Source: Bog-756 sp963828385
GTDB taxonomy: Bacteria > Actinomycetota > Acidimicrobiia > Acidimicrobiales > RAAP-2
DNA: 64,000 nucleotides
Reading direction: 5' to 3'
NCBI GenBank assembly: GCA_963828385.1
Contig: CAWHEF010000002.1
Coordinates: 2,728,001-2,792,000 of the forward strand
Shown: positions 8,523-17,663 of the stretch, piece after piece
How the letters are laid out: each line of letters starts with the position of its first letter
How positions within the stretch are numbered: position 1 is the stretch's first letter
The notes under the pieces: model-generated
Database searches by the model: none
Told to the model about the DNA's origin: nothing
Seen by the model: only the letters and a program-made list of their open reading frames with translations
Program-made: the position numbers and the translations under genes

Positions 8523-9373
8523 CGGGCCCGTTCCGCCGCCCGGACCGTGTTGGCCAGGAGCATGGCCCGAGTCATGGGCCCGACGCCGCCGATGCGGGGG
8601 GTGATCCATCCGGCCACGTCCGCCACCGATTCGTCGACGTCGGACAGCACCCGTCTCCCTTCCCACGATGTCCCCGCCCCCACTACCGCCGCTCCCGGCT
8701 TGACCATGTCCGGGCCGACCAGGCCGGGCCGACCGGCCGCCGCCACGATCACGTCACCCTGGCGGACCAGGCCGGCGAGGTCGTCGACCCCGGTATGGAC
8801 GACGGTGACGGCAGCGTTGCACCCGGGCCGCTTCGAGGCGAGCAGCAGGGCGAGGGGCCGGCCGATGGTGAGGCCCCTTCCGATGACGACGACGTGCCTG
8901 CCCTCCACGGGGACGTCGTAGGAGCTGAGCAGCTCGACGATCCCGGCCGGCGTGCAGGGAAGCGGGCCCGGCGCCCCCATCACCAGCCGGCCCAGGTTGA
9001 CGGGATGGAGCCCGTCCACGTCCTTGTCCGGGTCGACGGCGAGCAGCACCCGCTCATCGTCGAGTCCGGCGGGCAGCGGCAGCTGGACGAGGTAGGCGTT
9101 GATCCTCGGGTCGGCGTTGAACCGAGCCACGACGGCCTCGAGGTCGGACTGGGACACGTCGGCCGGGAGGTGCTCGTGGACCGACTCGATACCGACCTCG
9201 GCGCAGTCGGCGTGCTTCATGGCCACATAGCGGGCGCTCGGTCCGTCGTCACCGACCAGGACGGTGCCGAGTCCCACGCCCACGCCGCTCGCGTCGAGGC
9301 GAGCCACCCGATCGGTCATCTCCGCCCGGATCCGGGCAGCCAGGGCCTCGCCGTCGAGGAGGATGGCGCTCAA
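8519..9373 (-). CDS. folD: Methylenetetrahydrofolate dehydrogenase / methenyl-THF cyclohydrolase
   Basis: Bifunctional NADP enzyme linking 5,10-methylene-THF and 10-formyl-THF, which feeds PurN and PurH. 284 residues. VGDDGPSARYVAMKHADC holds the catalytic Tyr-x-x-x-Lys, YLVQLPLPAGLD and DVDGLHPVNLG are family signatures, and VVIGRGLTIGRPLALLL binds the cofactor. It overlaps purH by ATGA and the cupin by GTGA, a tight translational chain. Confidence 0.96.
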   Translation of the reverse strand: MSAILLDGEALAARIRAEMTDRVARLDASGVGVGLGTVLVGDDGPSARYVAMKHADCAEVGIESVHEHLPADVSQSDLEAVVARFNADPRINAYLVQLPLPAGLDDERVLLAVDPDKDVDGLHPVNLGRLVMGAPGPLPCTPAGIVELLSSYDVPVEGRHVVVIGRGLTIGRPLALLLASKRPGCNAAVTVVHTGVDDLAGLVRQGDVIVAAAGRPGLVGPDMVKPGAAVVGAGTSWEGRRVLSDVDESVADVAGWITPRIGGVGPMTRAMLLANTVRAAERAR

Positions 9374-10938
9374 TGCCGGAAGTGGCGCTCGCCACCTGCC
9401 ATGACCATGGCGATCCCCGCCGCGTCGGCGGCGGCGATCACCTCGTCGTCGCGGATCGATCCTCCCGGCTGGACGACAGCCGCTACGCCGGCGTCGGCCA
9501 GCACTTCCAGGCCGTCGGGGAAGGGGAAGAAGGCATCGCTCGCCGCCGCTCCCCCCCGAGCCCGTTCACCCGCCTTGGACACGGCGAGCTCGGCAGCCAC
9601 CACCCGGGACTGCTGGCCCGCACCCACCCCGACCGCCTGGGCGTCCCGGACCACGGAAATGGCGTTCGAGGTGGTCCTGGCGCATACCACCCACGCCATC
9701 GTGAGGTCGCGCCACTGATCCTCTGTCGGCCACTGTGCCGTCGCCACCGTCCAGCTGTCGCGGGAGGCGAGGAAGCGGTCGGCGTCCTGGACGAGCACGC
9801 TGTTGCCGAGTGAGCGGAACTGCCGGACCACCGGCTCGGCTGGCGGGGCGGACAAGAGGCGCGTGGCCTTGCGTCGGGACATGAGCGAAGCCAGCGCGTC
9901 GTCGTCGTAGGAGGCGGCGATGATCACGTCTGCCTGCGGACCGGCGGCGATGGCATCGGCCACGACCGACGTGACAACTCCGCCAACGGCAACGATCCCA
10001 CCGAATGCCGACTGAGGATCGCATTCGAGTGCCCGCTCGTAAGCGCGGGGCAGCTCGGTGTCGACGGCGGCTCCGCACGGGTTGGCGTGCTTGATGATGG
10101 CCACCGCACAGCCGGCGCCCGCATCGGAGGTCAGCTCGTGGACGAGGCGCCAGGCGGCGTCGGCGTCGAAGACGTTCAGGTACGAGAGCTCCTTGCCCCC
10201 GTGCTGGACGACCTCGTCCCACCAGGAATGCTGGCCGACGATCCGGTAGCGGGCCCCGTGCTGGTGCGGGTTCTCCCCGTACCGCATGGAGCTTGCCCGC
10301 TCCAGCGAGAGGTGGAGGGAGGGGAGCAGCAGGGAGGCCTCGTCGAAGGCCCGGGCGCCGGCCTCGGCGCTGTGCTCGTCCAGGTCGGGCTCGATCTCGT
10401 CGAGCCAGTCGACGATGGCGGCGTCGTACCCGGCCGTGTGGGCGAACGCCTTGCGGGCCAGGCGTCGCCGGGTGTCGGCCGAGAGTGACCCGTCGCCGCG
10501 GAGCTCGTCGAGGACGGCGCCGTACTCGGCCGGGTCGACCACCACCCCCACATGGTCGTGGTTCTTCGCCGCCGCCCTGACCATGGTGGGGCCACCGACG
10601 TCGATGAGCTCCACCGATGGCTCGGACGTGAACGGGTACAGGTTGCAGACAACGAGATCGATGAGACCGATTCCCAACCGGTCGAGCACGTCCAGGTGAT
10701 CGGGCTTCGAGCGATCGGCGAGGATGCCACCGTGGATGGCCGGATGGAGGGTTTTGACCCGGCCGCCGAGCATCTCGGGGGCGCCGGTCACGTCGGCCAC
10801 CTCGGTGTGGTCGATCCCGGCGGTGGTCAGGGCGGCGGACGTCCCCCCGGACGAGATCAGCTCCCACCCCAGGTCGGAGAGGCCCTGGGCCAGCTCGACG
10901 AGCCCGGTCTTGTCGTAGACCGACAGCAGTGCCTTCAT
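9370..10938 (-). CDS. purH: Bifunctional AICAR transformylase / IMP cyclohydrolase
   Basis: Last two steps of IMP synthesis. 522 residues. The N-terminal MGS-like cyclohydrolase domain begins MKALLSVYDKTGLVELAQGL and includes GGRVKTLHPAIHGGIL. The C-terminal transformylase carries IIKHANPCGAAV with the catalytic Lys-His pair and ends GGSIRDDEVIAAAD..GGERHFRH. The ATG at 10938 overlaps the purN stop by ATGA and gives the normal N-terminus; the frame is open further upstream but inside purN. Confidence 0.97.
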   Translation of the reverse strand: MKALLSVYDKTGLVELAQGLSDLGWELISSGGTSAALTTAGIDHTEVADVTGAPEMLGGRVKTLHPAIHGGILADRSKPDHLDVLDRLGIGLIDLVVCNLYPFTSEPSVELIDVGGPTMVRAAAKNHDHVGVVVDPAEYGAVLDELRGDGSLSADTRRRLARKAFAHTAGYDAAIVDWLDEIEPDLDEHSAEAGARAFDEASLLLPSLHLSLERASSMRYGENPHQHGARYRIVGQHSWWDEVVQHGGKELSYLNVFDADAAWRLVHELTSDAGAGCAVAIIKHANPCGAAVDTELPRAYERALECDPQSAFGGIVAVGGVVTSVVADAIAAGPQADVIIAASYDDDALASLMSRRKATRLLSAPPAEPVVRQFRSLGNSVLVQDADRFLASRDSWTVATAQWPTEDQWRDLTMAWVVCARTTSNAISVVRDAQAVGVGAGQQSRVVAAELAVSKAGERARGGAAASDAFFPFPDGLEVLADAGVAAVVQPGGSIRDDEVIAAADAAGIAMVMAGGERHFRH

Positions 10939-11585
10939 GGCGAGACCTCCGATCGCGATCCGGTCCCCCGCTCGTCTGCCGTCGCCAGGTCGTCGACGAA
11001 GCGGGCGATGGCCTCGGGATAGAGCCTCCGCTCGACCACCTTGATCCGCTCGTGCAGGGTCTCCTCGGTGTCGTCCGGTCGCACTTCGACGGCAGTCTGG
11101 GCCAGCACCGGACCGGCGTCCATCTCGAGGGTGGCGATATGCACCGTCGTCCCCGTCTCTCGGACCCCTGCGGCCAGTGCATCGGTGACGGCGTGCCACC
11201 CGGGGAACGCCGGAAGGAGGGCGGGATGCGTGTTGAGGATCCGGCCGGGGAAGGCGGCGTGCACGGCCTGGCCCAGCACGGTGCCGAACCCGGCCATCGC
11301 CACCACGTCGATGGCGCCATCGACCAGCGACCGCGTCAGGTCCTCCGTGTAGCGCTCGCGGTCGAACGACGGGCCGAACCCTCCATAGGTTGACCGGTCG
11401 AGCAGCACATCGGGGATGCCTGCGGCCCGGGCCACGTCGATAGCCCGGCACTTCCGGTCGCAGACGACGAGCCGGACCGGCAGGCCGCTTTCGATGATCG
11501 CCTCGAGGTTGGTCCCGCTTCCCGAGGCCAGCACCGCGATCCGCACATCGGATCGGGACTGTTCATGCTCGACCGGGGCGGACAC
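10935..11585 (-). CDS. purN: Phosphoribosylglycinamide formyltransferase
   Basis: Transfers formyl from 10-formyl-THF to GAR in purine synthesis. 216 residues. IAVLASGSGTNLEAII binds the substrate phosphate, ILNTHPALLPAFPGWHAV carries the catalytic His, and TVHIATLEMDAGPVLAQ includes the catalytic Asp. It is the first gene of the operon purN-purH-folD-cupin-unknown-metF. Upstream are 274 non-coding bases shared with the divergent serine hydrolase gene. Confidence 0.95.
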   Translation of the reverse strand: MSAPVEHEQSRSDVRIAVLASGSGTNLEAIIESGLPVRLVVCDRKCRAIDVARAAGIPDVLLDRSTYGGFGPSFDRERYTEDLTRSLVDGAIDVVAMAGFGTVLGQAVHAAFPGRILNTHPALLPAFPGWHAVTDALAAGVRETGTTVHIATLEMDAGPVLAQTAVEVRPDDTEETLHERIKVVERRLYPEAIARFVDDLATADERGTGSRSEVSP

Positions 11586-11859
11586 AGGCGCACGCTATCA
11601 GCGCCGCTCCCGGGCCCCGTGCGCCCCGGAGGACGGTCGGCGGGACGGCTCGTCAGCCGCCCGACGCGGGCCCGGTGGTAGCGTCCGGCGGCGAACCGGA
11701 ACGACGCGGCCCGGCCGCCCTACCTTCGGCCCTGGACCGACGTCGTCCGGTCTCCCTCCGCCAAGGGAGTGCCCCTCGTACCTTCTCTATCGGCACGCCC
11801 GCGCCGTTTCCGAAGCGATAATCCTCAGTGATCCTCGGGCACCCAGCTACGGTGGCCGG

Positions 11860-13020
11860 ATGCCCAGCGCACGGCGACGGCTGGCCGCAATCCTGGTGTC
11901 CGCCACCGGCCTCGTTCTGGCGTGCGCCGGATGCTCCAGCTCCTCGAGCTCGACGGAGTCGCCCGGCGCTCAGCTCACCAGTGCGCTGCGGGGCCTGGTG
12001 ACGATGCCCGGAGGACCGCCGGGCGCGATCGCCCTGGTCCAGAAAGGCGCCCCCCCGCAGGTGACCACGGCCGGCGTGGCCGACGTGGCTACGAGAGCGG
12101 GCGTCACCGACACCGACTACATGCGGCTGGCGAGTGTGTCGAAGGCCTACAACGGTGCCGTGGCCCTGTCGCTCGTCCAGAAGGGAACGCTGTCGCTCTC
12201 CGACACCATCGGGAAGCGCGTTCCGGGCATGCCCCAGGCGTGGAGCGCGGTCACGCTCGCTCAGCTGCTCCACCACACGAGCGGGCTCCCCGACTACACG
12301 AAGAACCCAGCCTTCGTGAGTGCCCTGACTGCCGATCCGCTGGCCACTTTCACCCCCCAACAGCTCGTGGGCTACGTGGCCAACGACCCGCTCCACTTCA
12401 CGCCGGGGTCTCGCTACGAGTATTCGGACACCGACAACATCGTGGTCGGTCTGATGGTCGAGGCCACGACCGGTCAGCCCTATGCGTCGGCGCTGTCAGC
12501 CGAGGTCTACCAACCCCTCTCCCTCACCCACACGAGCCTGCCCGACACCCCGGCCATGCCTGAGCCCACATTGCGGGGCTACGCGGTGGAGAAGGGCAAC
12601 CCTCCCCAAGATGTCACCTCGGCGTTGAGCCCGTCGGGGGCGTGGGCCTCGGGGGGCATGGTGACGACCCCGGCCGAGCTGAACATGTTCATGCGGGCCT
12701 ATGTCGGGGGGCGCCTGTTCGGGTCGAGCGTCCGGCGGGAGCAGCGGAACTTCGTAGCCGGTTCGTCGGGACCCCCGGGGCCGGGGACGAACGCCGCCGG
12801 GCTCGCCGTCTTCCGCTACCAAACACGGTGCGGAACGGTCTACGGCCACACCGGGAACTTCCCGGGCTACACCATCTTCGCAGCGGCCACGTCCGACGGG
12901 AGCCGTTCGGTGGTGGTCGCCGTGAACACCCAGTTGAACGACACCGCGCCGGTGTCGGCGGCGTTCACCGCGCTGCGGAACACGGAGACACTTGCCGTCT
13001 GCGCCGCCCTGGCGCCCTGA
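11860..13020 (+). CDS. Serine hydrolase lipoprotein, class C beta-lactamase / D-Ala-D-Ala carboxypeptidase fold
   Basis: 386 residues of the PF00144-type serine hydrolase family. A hydrophobic signal (8-24) ends at Cys22 or Cys25, followed by a run of six Ser, so a lipoprotein is likely. S92-V-S-K95 is the nucleophile motif, YEYSDTDN gives the Tyr motif, HTSGLPDY is a family hallmark, and GHTGNFPGY stands for the KTG-like box. It probably acts on peptidoglycan peptides or small esters outside the membrane. The ATG at 11860 is the first codon that yields a proper signal peptide; the longer open frame upstream is rejected. Confidence 0.85.
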   Translation: MPSARRRLAAILVSATGLVLACAGCSSSSSSTESPGAQLTSALRGLVTMPGGPPGAIALVQKGAPPQVTTAGVADVATRAGVTDTDYMRLASVSKAYNGAVALSLVQKGTLSLSDTIGKRVPGMPQAWSAVTLAQLLHHTSGLPDYTKNPAFVSALTADPLATFTPQQLVGYVANDPLHFTPGSRYEYSDTDNIVVGLMVEATTGQPYASALSAEVYQPLSLTHTSLPDTPAMPEPTLRGYAVEKGNPPQDVTSALSPSGAWASGGMVTTPAELNMFMRAYVGGRLFGSSVRREQRNFVAGSSGPPGPGTNAAGLAVFRYQTRCGTVYGHTGNFPGYTIFAAATSDGSRSVVVAVNTQLNDTAPVSAAFTALRNTETLAVCAALAP

Positions 13021-13063
13021 TCAGGTCGGCGGGGCAGAGCCCTCCGGGGTCGGGGCGCACCGA

Positions 13064-13765
13064 TCAGGCTCCGAGCGAGCGGAGCAGCCCCTCGTCGAAG
13101 GCCGTCAGCGAGGCGATGACGGCGTCGCAGAAGCCCCACCGCTCCGACGAGGCCGTCGACGGCTCGGGAACGGCGACCACCCGCATGCGTGCCGCCCGGG
13201 CCGAGATGGCGCCGTTGAACGAGTCCTCGACGGCCACACAGGACGTCGGATCCACGCCGAGGGCGGTGGCCGTCGACAGGTACGTGCCCGGATGGGGCTT
13301 GCCGAAGGGCTCCCACTCGGCCGAACGCCACGCCGCCACATCGGAGGCGATACCCAGACGGGCGAGGGCGGCCTCGATGACCACGGCGTAGGAGCCCGAG
13401 CACACGCCGACCGGCAGGCCGAGCCGCCGGCACATGGCGACGGCGTCGAGAGCCCCGGGCATGGGCACACCCCGCTCACCGATGAGCTGGACCACCCTCG
13501 CCGTGACGGCGCGCTCGACCTCTGCCGGGGCCATCCCCGGCCAGCCGTACCGCTCCCACCAGTGCCGCACGGCATCGTCGATCCGGAGCCCCATCGTCTG
13601 GCGAAGCTCGGCCTCGGTCAGGTGCAGCCCCACGGTGGCGAACACCTCGAGCTCGGCCTGCCGCCAGAACGGCTCCGAGTCGATGAGCAGGCCGTCGAGG
13701 TCGAAGACGACGGCGTCGACGGGGTGACCCCCGAGGGCGTCGGCCGAGGGAACGCCGATGCTCAG
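13064..13765 (-). CDS. HAD-family phosphatase, beta-phosphoglucomutase-like
   Basis: About 233 residues. Motif I VVFDLDGLLIDSEP holds the nucleophile Asp, motif II is VCSGS, motif III is the Lys in GKPHPGTYLS, and motif IV is AVEDSFNGAISA. A helical cap lies between I and II. Such proteins hydrolyse sugar phosphates; the substrate is not assigned. No ATG, GTG or TTG lies between the sucD stop and motif I. A CTG at 13765 overlaps the sucD TGA by 4 bases and has GGAAG five bases upstream, so CTG is the proposed start, unless the base is a sequence error. Confidence 0.8.
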   Translation of the reverse strand: MSIGVPSADALGGHPVDAVVFDLDGLLIDSEPFWRQAELEVFATVGLHLTEAELRQTMGLRIDDAVRHWWERYGWPGMAPAEVERAVTARVVQLIGERGVPMPGALDAVAMCRRLGLPVGVCSGSYAVVIEAALARLGIASDVAAWRSAEWEPFGKPHPGTYLSTATALGVDPTSCVAVEDSFNGAISARAARMRVVAVPEPSTASSERWGFCDAVIASLTAFDEGLLRSLGA

Positions 13766-14654
13766 CCGAGCTTCCGGACGACGTCGACCATGGCCTCGCC
13801 CGCCTCGGTCGGGTTGAGGGCGACCGTCACCCCGGCCGAGGACAGGGCATCCATCTTGGCCTGAGCCGTTCCCTTCGAGCCGGAGATGATGGCGCCGGCA
13901 TGGCCCATCTTGCGGCCGGGCGGGGCCGTCACGCCGGCGATGTAGGACACGACGGGCTTGGTCATCGATGAGCCGATGAACGCGGCCGCCTCCTCCTCTG
14001 CCGAGCCGCCGATCTCGCCGATCATCATGATGGCCCTGGTGTCGTCGTCGGCCTCGAAGGCCTCGAGGCAGTCGATGAAGCTGGTGCCGGGGACCGGGTC
14101 GCCCCCGATGCCGACGCAGGTCGTCTGACCCACGCCCTGCTGGGAGAGCTCGTGGAGTGCCTGGTAGGTGAGGGTGCCCGACCGGCTCACGATGCCCACG
14201 GGACCGCCGGCCATGGCGATGTCCCCCGAGGTGATCCCGATGTTGCACTTGCCCGGCGAGATGATGCCCGGGCAGTTGGGACCGAGCAGCCGCGTGCCGG
14301 GATGATCTCGTACGAGCCGGTTGTAGGCCAGTCGCCTCGTCCTGGGCCGGGATGCCCTCGGTGATGCACACCACGAAGGGCACGCCGGCGGCGGCGGCCT
14401 CGATGATGGCGTCGGCGGCGAACCTCGGCGGGACGGAGATGAACGCTGGCGTTGGCCCCGGTGGCCTCCACCGCTTCGGCGACGGTGGCGAACACGGGGA
14501 TGCCCTCGATCTCCTCGCCGCCCCGCTTGGGATTGGTGCCGGCCACCACCTTGGTCCCGTAGGCCCGGTTGCGCAGCCCGTGGTAGAGCCCCTGGCTGGT
14601 CGGGCTGATGCCCTGGATGACGACCTTGGTGTGCTCGTCGACGAAGATGCTCAT
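13762..14654 (-). CDS. sucD: Succinyl-CoA synthetase alpha subunit (two frameshifts as sequenced)
   Basis: ADP/GDP-forming ligase subunit; it binds CoA and carries the phospho-His. Starts MSIFVDEHTKVVIQGI. GPNCPGIISPGKCNIGI and the active-site His in GHAGAIISGSKG are present. The frame breaks near 14446 (ANAS then FISVPPRFAADAII) and near 14335 (AQDEA then LAYNRLVRD); removing one base at each gives 296 residues, the normal size. The ATG overlaps the sucC stop by ATGA. Two one-base insertions in an essential TCA gene point to sequence error. Confidence 0.92.
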
Positions 14655-15800
14655 GACTTCCCTCCTGCCAGGGCGACGGCCCGGCGTGCGGCATCGAGCA
14701 TGGTCGGCTCGGCGACCAGGCGATCGGACAGATGCTCGGCCAGGATCTCCCGGCCGGCGGCGGCGTTGGTGCCGTCCAGGCGGAGGACGATGGGCGAGTT
14801 GATCGTCCACCCGCTCGAGCGCCTCGAGCACTCCCTTGGCCACCTCGTCGACCCGGGTGATCCCGCCGAAGATGTTGACGAAGATCGACCGGACGGCCGG
14901 ATCGGAGTTGATGACCTCGAGGGCGGCCGCCATCACGTCGGCGTTGGCCCCACCGCCGATGTCGAGGAAGTTGGCCGCCGTCCCGCCACACTGGTTGACG
15001 ACATCGAGCGTGCTCATGGCCAGTCCGGCCCCGTTGGCGATGATCCCGACGGTGCCTTCGAGGCCGATGTAGTTGAGACCCCGCTCCTTGGCCCTGGCCT
15101 CGCGCTCGTCCTCGATCTCGGTGCCGGCGAACTCCTCCCACTCGGGGTGGCGGAATGCGGCGTTGTCGTCCAGCGTGACCTTGGCGTCGAGGGCATGCAC
15201 CCTCCCTCCGGGCATGAGGATCAGCGGGTTGATCTCGGCGAGATCGCAGTCGCCCTCCGTGTAGCAGGCATAGAGCTCGGCGAGGAGCGCCGCCGCCTGG
15301 TCGCGTGCGGCCTCGTCCAGGTCGGCCCGCTCGACCCACGCCCGGTGCTTCCACGGTCCCAGCCCGTCGACCGGGTCGACGTGGATGGTGGCGATGGCGT
15401 CCGGGTTGGTCGCCGCCACCTCCTCGATCTCCACGCCGCCCTCGGCCGACAGCATGCCCAGGTGCTTCTTGGCGCTGCGATCGAGGGTGAAGCTGGCGTA
15501 GTACTCGCGCTCGATGTCGGAGGCGTGCTCGACCCACAGCCGCTTCACGACATGGCCCTTGATGTCGAGGCCGAGGATGGTGCCGGCGTGTTTCCGGACC
15601 TCTTCTTCGTCGGCGGCGAGCTTGACGCCTCCGGCCTTGCCCCGGCCGCCGACCTTGACCTGGGCCTTCACCACGACCGGGTAGCCGGCCGCCTCGGCCT
15701 GGTCCACGGCCTCCTCCACCGTGTCGGCGACGCCTCCCTTGGAGATCGGGATGCCGAACCGGGCGAAGTACTGCTTACCCTGATATTCGAAGAGATCCAC
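14651..15800 (-). CDS. sucC: Succinyl-CoA synthetase beta subunit (one frameshift as sequenced)
   Basis: ATP-grasp subunit that binds nucleotide and succinate. Starts with GTG (VDLFEYQGKQYFARFGIPIS). KAQVKVGGRGKAGGVKLA is the ATP-grasp loop, and ANGAGLAMSTLDVV and VNIFGGITRVDEVAKGV are family stretches. Near 14800-14808 the frame shifts by +1 (ERVD to INSPIVLRLDGTNAA); repaired length is 382 residues. The leader before it is 265 bases long. Confidence 0.93.
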
Positions 15801-16065
15801 CGGATCCGTTTCCTTCTCTGTTGCTCTGTCCGTGCTGTCGGCTTGTCGTGCTCTGGCCTGTACGTGCTGTCGGCCTGTGCGGCGCCGCCCGTCGGTCTGT
15901 GGGCCGGCCGCTCCCTGGTGCACCCGGCCGGCGATGTGTCGTCCGGGCGCCGGGATCGGTCGGTGACCGCCGGTGCCCGACCGGCTGTCCGGTTGAGGTC
16001 GCTCCTGCCCAACGCGGCACCGAGCCGGCCTCGTCGGTCGGTCCGTGCCTCGTGCGATCGGTGGT

Positions 16066-16481
16066 TCAGGCGCTCTCCCCACTCTCGCGTGCGTCGAGGG
16101 CCCGGCTCAGCCAGGCGCCGATGGCCGGGAGCGGTGCCCCCGGGGTGAACACCTCGCCACGCCCATGCCCTTCAGCACCGGGATGTCGTCGGCGGGGATG
16201 ATGCCGCCCACCAGGACCAGCACGTCTCCGCGTCCCTTCTCGCCGAGGCCCTCGACGATCCGTGGGACGAGCGTGAGGTGGGCTCCTGAGAGCAGCGAGA
16301 GGCCCACGGCGTCGGCATCCTCTTCGACGACGGCCTGGACGACCTGCTCGGCGGTCTGATGCAGCCCCGTGTAGATGACCTCGAATCCGGCGTCACGCAG
16401 GGCGCGGGCGATGACCTTCGCCCCCCGATCGTGTCCGTCGAGTCCGGGCTTGGCCACCACCACTCGGTACGGGCGTTTCAC
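16066..16481 (-). CDS. Cobalamin-binding domain protein, methylmalonyl-CoA mutase small/C-terminal subunit type (frameshifted)
   Basis: About 138 residues of free-standing B12-binding domain. VVVAKPGLDGHDRGAKVIARAL carries the DxHxxG cobalt-ligand motif, and SLLSGAH and VLVGGIIPADD complete the pocket. This matches the detached C-terminal domain of two-piece methylmalonyl-CoA (or ethylmalonyl/isobutyryl-CoA) mutases. A missing base near 16160 breaks the last 30 residues (GVAEVFTPGAPLPAIGAWLSRAL after repair). Its partner is not in the window, but sucCD next door would consume the succinyl-CoA product. The start is GTG. Confidence 0.8.
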
Positions 16482-16790
16482 GGACGGAGATACTAAGCGG
16501 TGGCGCCAGCCCCGTCCCATCCGGCCTTCGTCGCCCGATGTGCCGGTACCGACCTCCCAGATCGTAGGATCGTGGTCCGTGGAAGCGTCATCCGGCGGCC
16601 CCCGCTCGCCCCACCTCTCCGACGAGGTCGTGCGGGGCCCCGGCGAGGCGCTCTCCTCCCCGAGTCCCCCCACCTCACCTCGGCTGGGCACCCGGTCCGG
16701 TCCTCAGCCGAGCTCCCGGCCGACGGCCCGGCCGCGGCCCCTCGAGTGGCACCGGTACCCGGAGCCACCATCCGGTCACAGCTCAGAGGG
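16482..16790. other. Divergent intergenic region, 309 bases
   Basis: It separates the minus-strand B12-binding gene from plus-strand ubiA. A TAGGAT -10-like box lies at 16565-16570 on the plus strand. A GTG at 16579 opens a Pro/Ser/Arg-rich frame that stops at 16794, across the ubiA start; it could be a frameshifted N-terminal extension of UbiA or mean nothing. No other gene is visible. Confidence 0.4.
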
Positions 16791-17663
16791 ATGATGGCCG
16801 TCTCACGCCCCCGGCAGTGGGTCAAGAACGTCCTCGTCTTCGTGGCACCGGCGGCGGCGGGGGTTCTCCTCCACTGGACCGTCCTCTGGCACGCCCTGGC
16901 CATCTTCGGGATCTTCTGCGTGGCGGCGTCGGGCACCTACTTCTTGAACGACGCCATCGACGCCGAAGCCGACCGGCAGCACCCCACCAAGCGGTTCCGC
17001 CCCATCGCGTCGGGGGTGGTAGCAGTGCCCACCGCCCTCGTCATCGGCTCGGTGCTGCTGGCCGTCTCGGTCGGCCTCGCCCAGTGGCTCGCCGGCTGGC
17101 ACCTGGTGGTGGTCATGGTCGCCTACGGAGTCATCAACGTGGCCTACTGCCTCGGGCTCAAGCACGAGCCGATCCTCGACCTGGCCGCCGTCTCCGCCGG
17201 CTACGTCCTGCGTGCGGTGGCCGGCGGAGAGGCCACCGGGGTGATCCTCACCGACTGGTTCCTCATCGTCGCCCTGTTCGGATCCCTGCTCGTCGTGACC
17301 GGGAAACGCTCGGGTGAGCAGCAGCTGCTCGACGATGAGAACGTCGAGCACGGTGCCGTCCGCCAGACGCTGACCCTCTATACGCCGACCTTCCTCCGGT
17401 CCGTACGAATCCTGGCCGGCGCAGTGACCATGACCGCGTACTGCCTGTGGGCATTCGACCGTGCCTCGGCTCTCCATTCCGGACGTGATCCGATCTGGTT
17501 CCAGCTCTCCATCGTCCCCTTCACCGTCGCCCTGCTCCATGTCATCCGCCTCCTCGATCTGGGGCAGGGAGCCAAGCCCGAGGACCTGGCCTTGAGAGAC
17601 CACCGCCTCCAGATCTACGGCGTGGTCTGGGTCGGGCTGTTCATCGCCGGCGTCTACGCGTGA
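16791..17663 (+). CDS. ubiA: Decaprenyl-phosphate phosphoribosyltransferase (UbiA family)
   Basis: Membrane enzyme expected to join PRPP and polyprenyl phosphate to make decaprenylphosphoryl-5-phosphoribose, the first step towards the arabinose donor DPA. Starts RPRQWVKNVLVFVAP, and NDAIDAEADRQHPTKRFRPIASG is the aspartate-rich UbiA motif in the form used by the mycobacterial Rv3806c enzyme. Eight or nine hydrophobic helices follow. The ATG at 16791 (or 16794) follows AGAGGG; a GTG at 16746 would add 15 residues. Its TGA overlaps the dprE1 GTG. Confidence 0.85.
   Translation: MMAVSRPRQWVKNVLVFVAPAAAGVLLHWTVLWHALAIFGIFCVAASGTYFLNDAIDAEADRQHPTKRFRPIASGVVAVPTALVIGSVLLAVSVGLAQWLAGWHLVVVMVAYGVINVAYCLGLKHEPILDLAAVSAGYVLRAVAGGEATGVILTDWFLIVALFGSLLVVTGKRSGEQQLLDDENVEHGAVRQTLTLYTPTFLRSVRILAGAVTMTAYCLWAFDRASALHSGRDPIWFQLSIVPFTVALLHVIRLLDLGQGAKPEDLALRDHRLQIYGVVWVGLFIAGVYA

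Noticed and set aside
15831..15878. Two 16-base near-repeats (CGTGCTGTCGGCTTGT-like) upstream of sucC
   Set aside because: Only two copies, 15 of 16 matching, with no symmetry or known operator. Possibly regulatory but unsupported.
16579..16794. Possible separate 71-residue Pro/Ser-rich protein ahead of ubiA
   Set aside because: Low-complexity, no motif, and it overlaps the ubiA start. More likely non-coding or a frameshifted N-terminal extension.
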